Positions 13,653-14,256 of a DNA stretch of 14,256 nt are shown one piece after another. The stretch comes from Sulfurimonadaceae bacterium (GTDB lineage: Bacteria; Campylobacterota; Campylobacteria; Campylobacterales; Sulfurimonadaceae). A program made the position numbers and the translations under genes. The first letter of the stretch is position 1. Every line of letters begins with the position of its first letter. The stretch lies in contig JAPHSI010000098.1 of the NCBI GenBank assembly GCA_026193155.1, positions 1 to 14,256 on the forward strand. The letters are read 5' to 3'. Below the pieces are notes generated by a model, which had not been told where the DNA came from, searched no databases, and saw only the letters and a program-made list of their open reading frames with translations.

Positions 13653-14256
13653 AGAAATTAACATTTTTATTAGTTTTAAGTATTCCTATTTTTGCTTCAG
13701 GTTTAGTAGAACTCATTGAACAAGCACAAAAAAATGAACTTGTAGAGGTTTACAAATCAAAACTTAATTCTTCAAACAAATCTTATGAAGCAACTAAATC
13801 ATCATATCTTCCAAAAGTTGATATAGGTCTTTCTGAACAGTTTATATCACCTGCTGATTCATTAGGTGCCGGACAAATATACAATGCTTATGCTCAAGTA
13901 ACTACAGTATTATTAGACGGTTTTAAACGTGAGAATCTTTTAGAAGAATATGAAAGATTAAAGAATGCAAGTAAATACGATTTAGCACAAATAAAAAAAG
14001 ACATATCTTTGCAAGTTACATCACTATATTTTAATATGCATATTATAAAAGCCGACGTAATTTCTCTCGAACAATCAAAAAAGCAATTAGAAGAACAATT
14101 ACATCAACAACAAAAATTTTTTGAGGCTAAACTTATTACAGAGGATAATGTAGCAAGAATTGAAGCAGCTATAGCAAATACAGATTATCAAATAGAGGTA
14201 AAAAAATATGCTTATGATGAATACTCTTCCCTACTTCGAACATTAACCAATATGGA
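13649..14256 (+). CDS. TolC-family outer membrane efflux protein, 3' end missing
   Basis: The first 202 residues of a TolC-like outer-membrane channel; the frame is open to the window end (family length is usually 400-480). The signal peptide is at about residues 1-17 (MKKLTFLLVLSIPIFAS). Then come the typical periplasmic helices and strands: LVELIEQAQKNELVEVYKS, SSYLPKVDIGLSE, the beta-barrel part AYAQVTTVLLDGFKR, and the helix FEAKLITEDNVARIEAAIAN, the repeat motif by which the family is recognised. It would form the exit duct for a tripartite efflux pump; the adaptor and pump genes should lie further right. Its ATG overlaps the tetR stop (ATGA), so translation is coupled and regulation shared. 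Confidence 0.9.
   Translation, partial: MKKLTFLLVLSIPIFASGLVELIEQAQKNELVEVYKSKLNSSNKSYEATKSSYLPKVDIGLSEQFISPADSLGAGQIYNAYAQVTTVLLDGFKRENLLEEYERLKNASKYDLAQIKKDISLQVTSLYFNMHIIKADVISLEQSKKQLEEQLHQQQKFFEAKLITEDNVARIEAAIANTDYQIEVKKYAYDEYSSLLRTLTNM

Overview
The window looks like chromosomal DNA of a member of the Campylobacterota (former Epsilonproteobacteria), most like Sulfurimonas or a close relative. The reasons are low GC, heavy use of AT-rich codons, the nuoL-nuoM-nuoN order at the end of a complex I operon, a chemoreceptor with a C-terminal zinc-binding CZB domain, and several small families typical of this phylum: the SprA-related putative metalloprotease and the protein usually named 'hydrogenase-4 component G'. 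The genus is an inference; no rRNA or other taxonomic marker is present.

Layout. (1) 1-4157: the 3' end of a nuo operon, with nuoL (5' end missing), nuoM and nuoN, the last two overlapping as TAATG. They encode the three antiporter-like, proton-pumping membrane subunits of NADH:quinone oxidoreductase-type complex I. A long perfect palindrome follows. (2) 4285-8435: a sensory pair, each gene with its own promoter: a two-TM methyl-accepting chemotaxis protein ending in a CZB domain, and a large REC-PAS-PAS-PAS-HD-GYP response regulator predicted to degrade cyclic di-GMP. (3) 8432-9788: small genes: a charged helical protein (minus), an exported rhodanese-like protein (plus), a 43-residue single-TM small ORF start-stop coupled to it, and an unassigned 135-residue protein (minus). 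(4) 9857-11231: a DUF445-type membrane protein, a YgbA-family cysteine-rich protein linked in E. coli to nitrosative stress, and a small S4-type RNA-binding protein (minus). (5) 11328-12484: a SprA-related HExxH protein converging on the 'hydrogenase-4 component G'-like protein. (6) 12626-12844: a cold-shock protein with a leader of about 70 nt. (7) 13068 to the end: a TetR regulator with its own operator, translationally coupled (ATGA) to a TolC-type outer-membrane efflux gene cut off by the window end. The inner-membrane pump genes probably lie beyond it.

The region is compact. Four convergent gene pairs have stop codons that overlap or lie within a few bases of each other. Promoters are recognisable mainly by their -10 hexamers (TATAAT-like, sometimes extended TGn), while -35 boxes are mostly poor, as is usual in this phylum. 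I see no tRNA, rRNA, CRISPR array, insertion sequence or phage gene. No convincing new multi-gene system is present. The most interesting points are regulatory: an SD-less leader hairpin in front of the ygbA-like gene, a palindrome after nuoN that would terminate only antisense transcripts, a probably leaderless sprA-like mRNA, a coupled small membrane ORF containing a strong hairpin, and a clear TetR operator.
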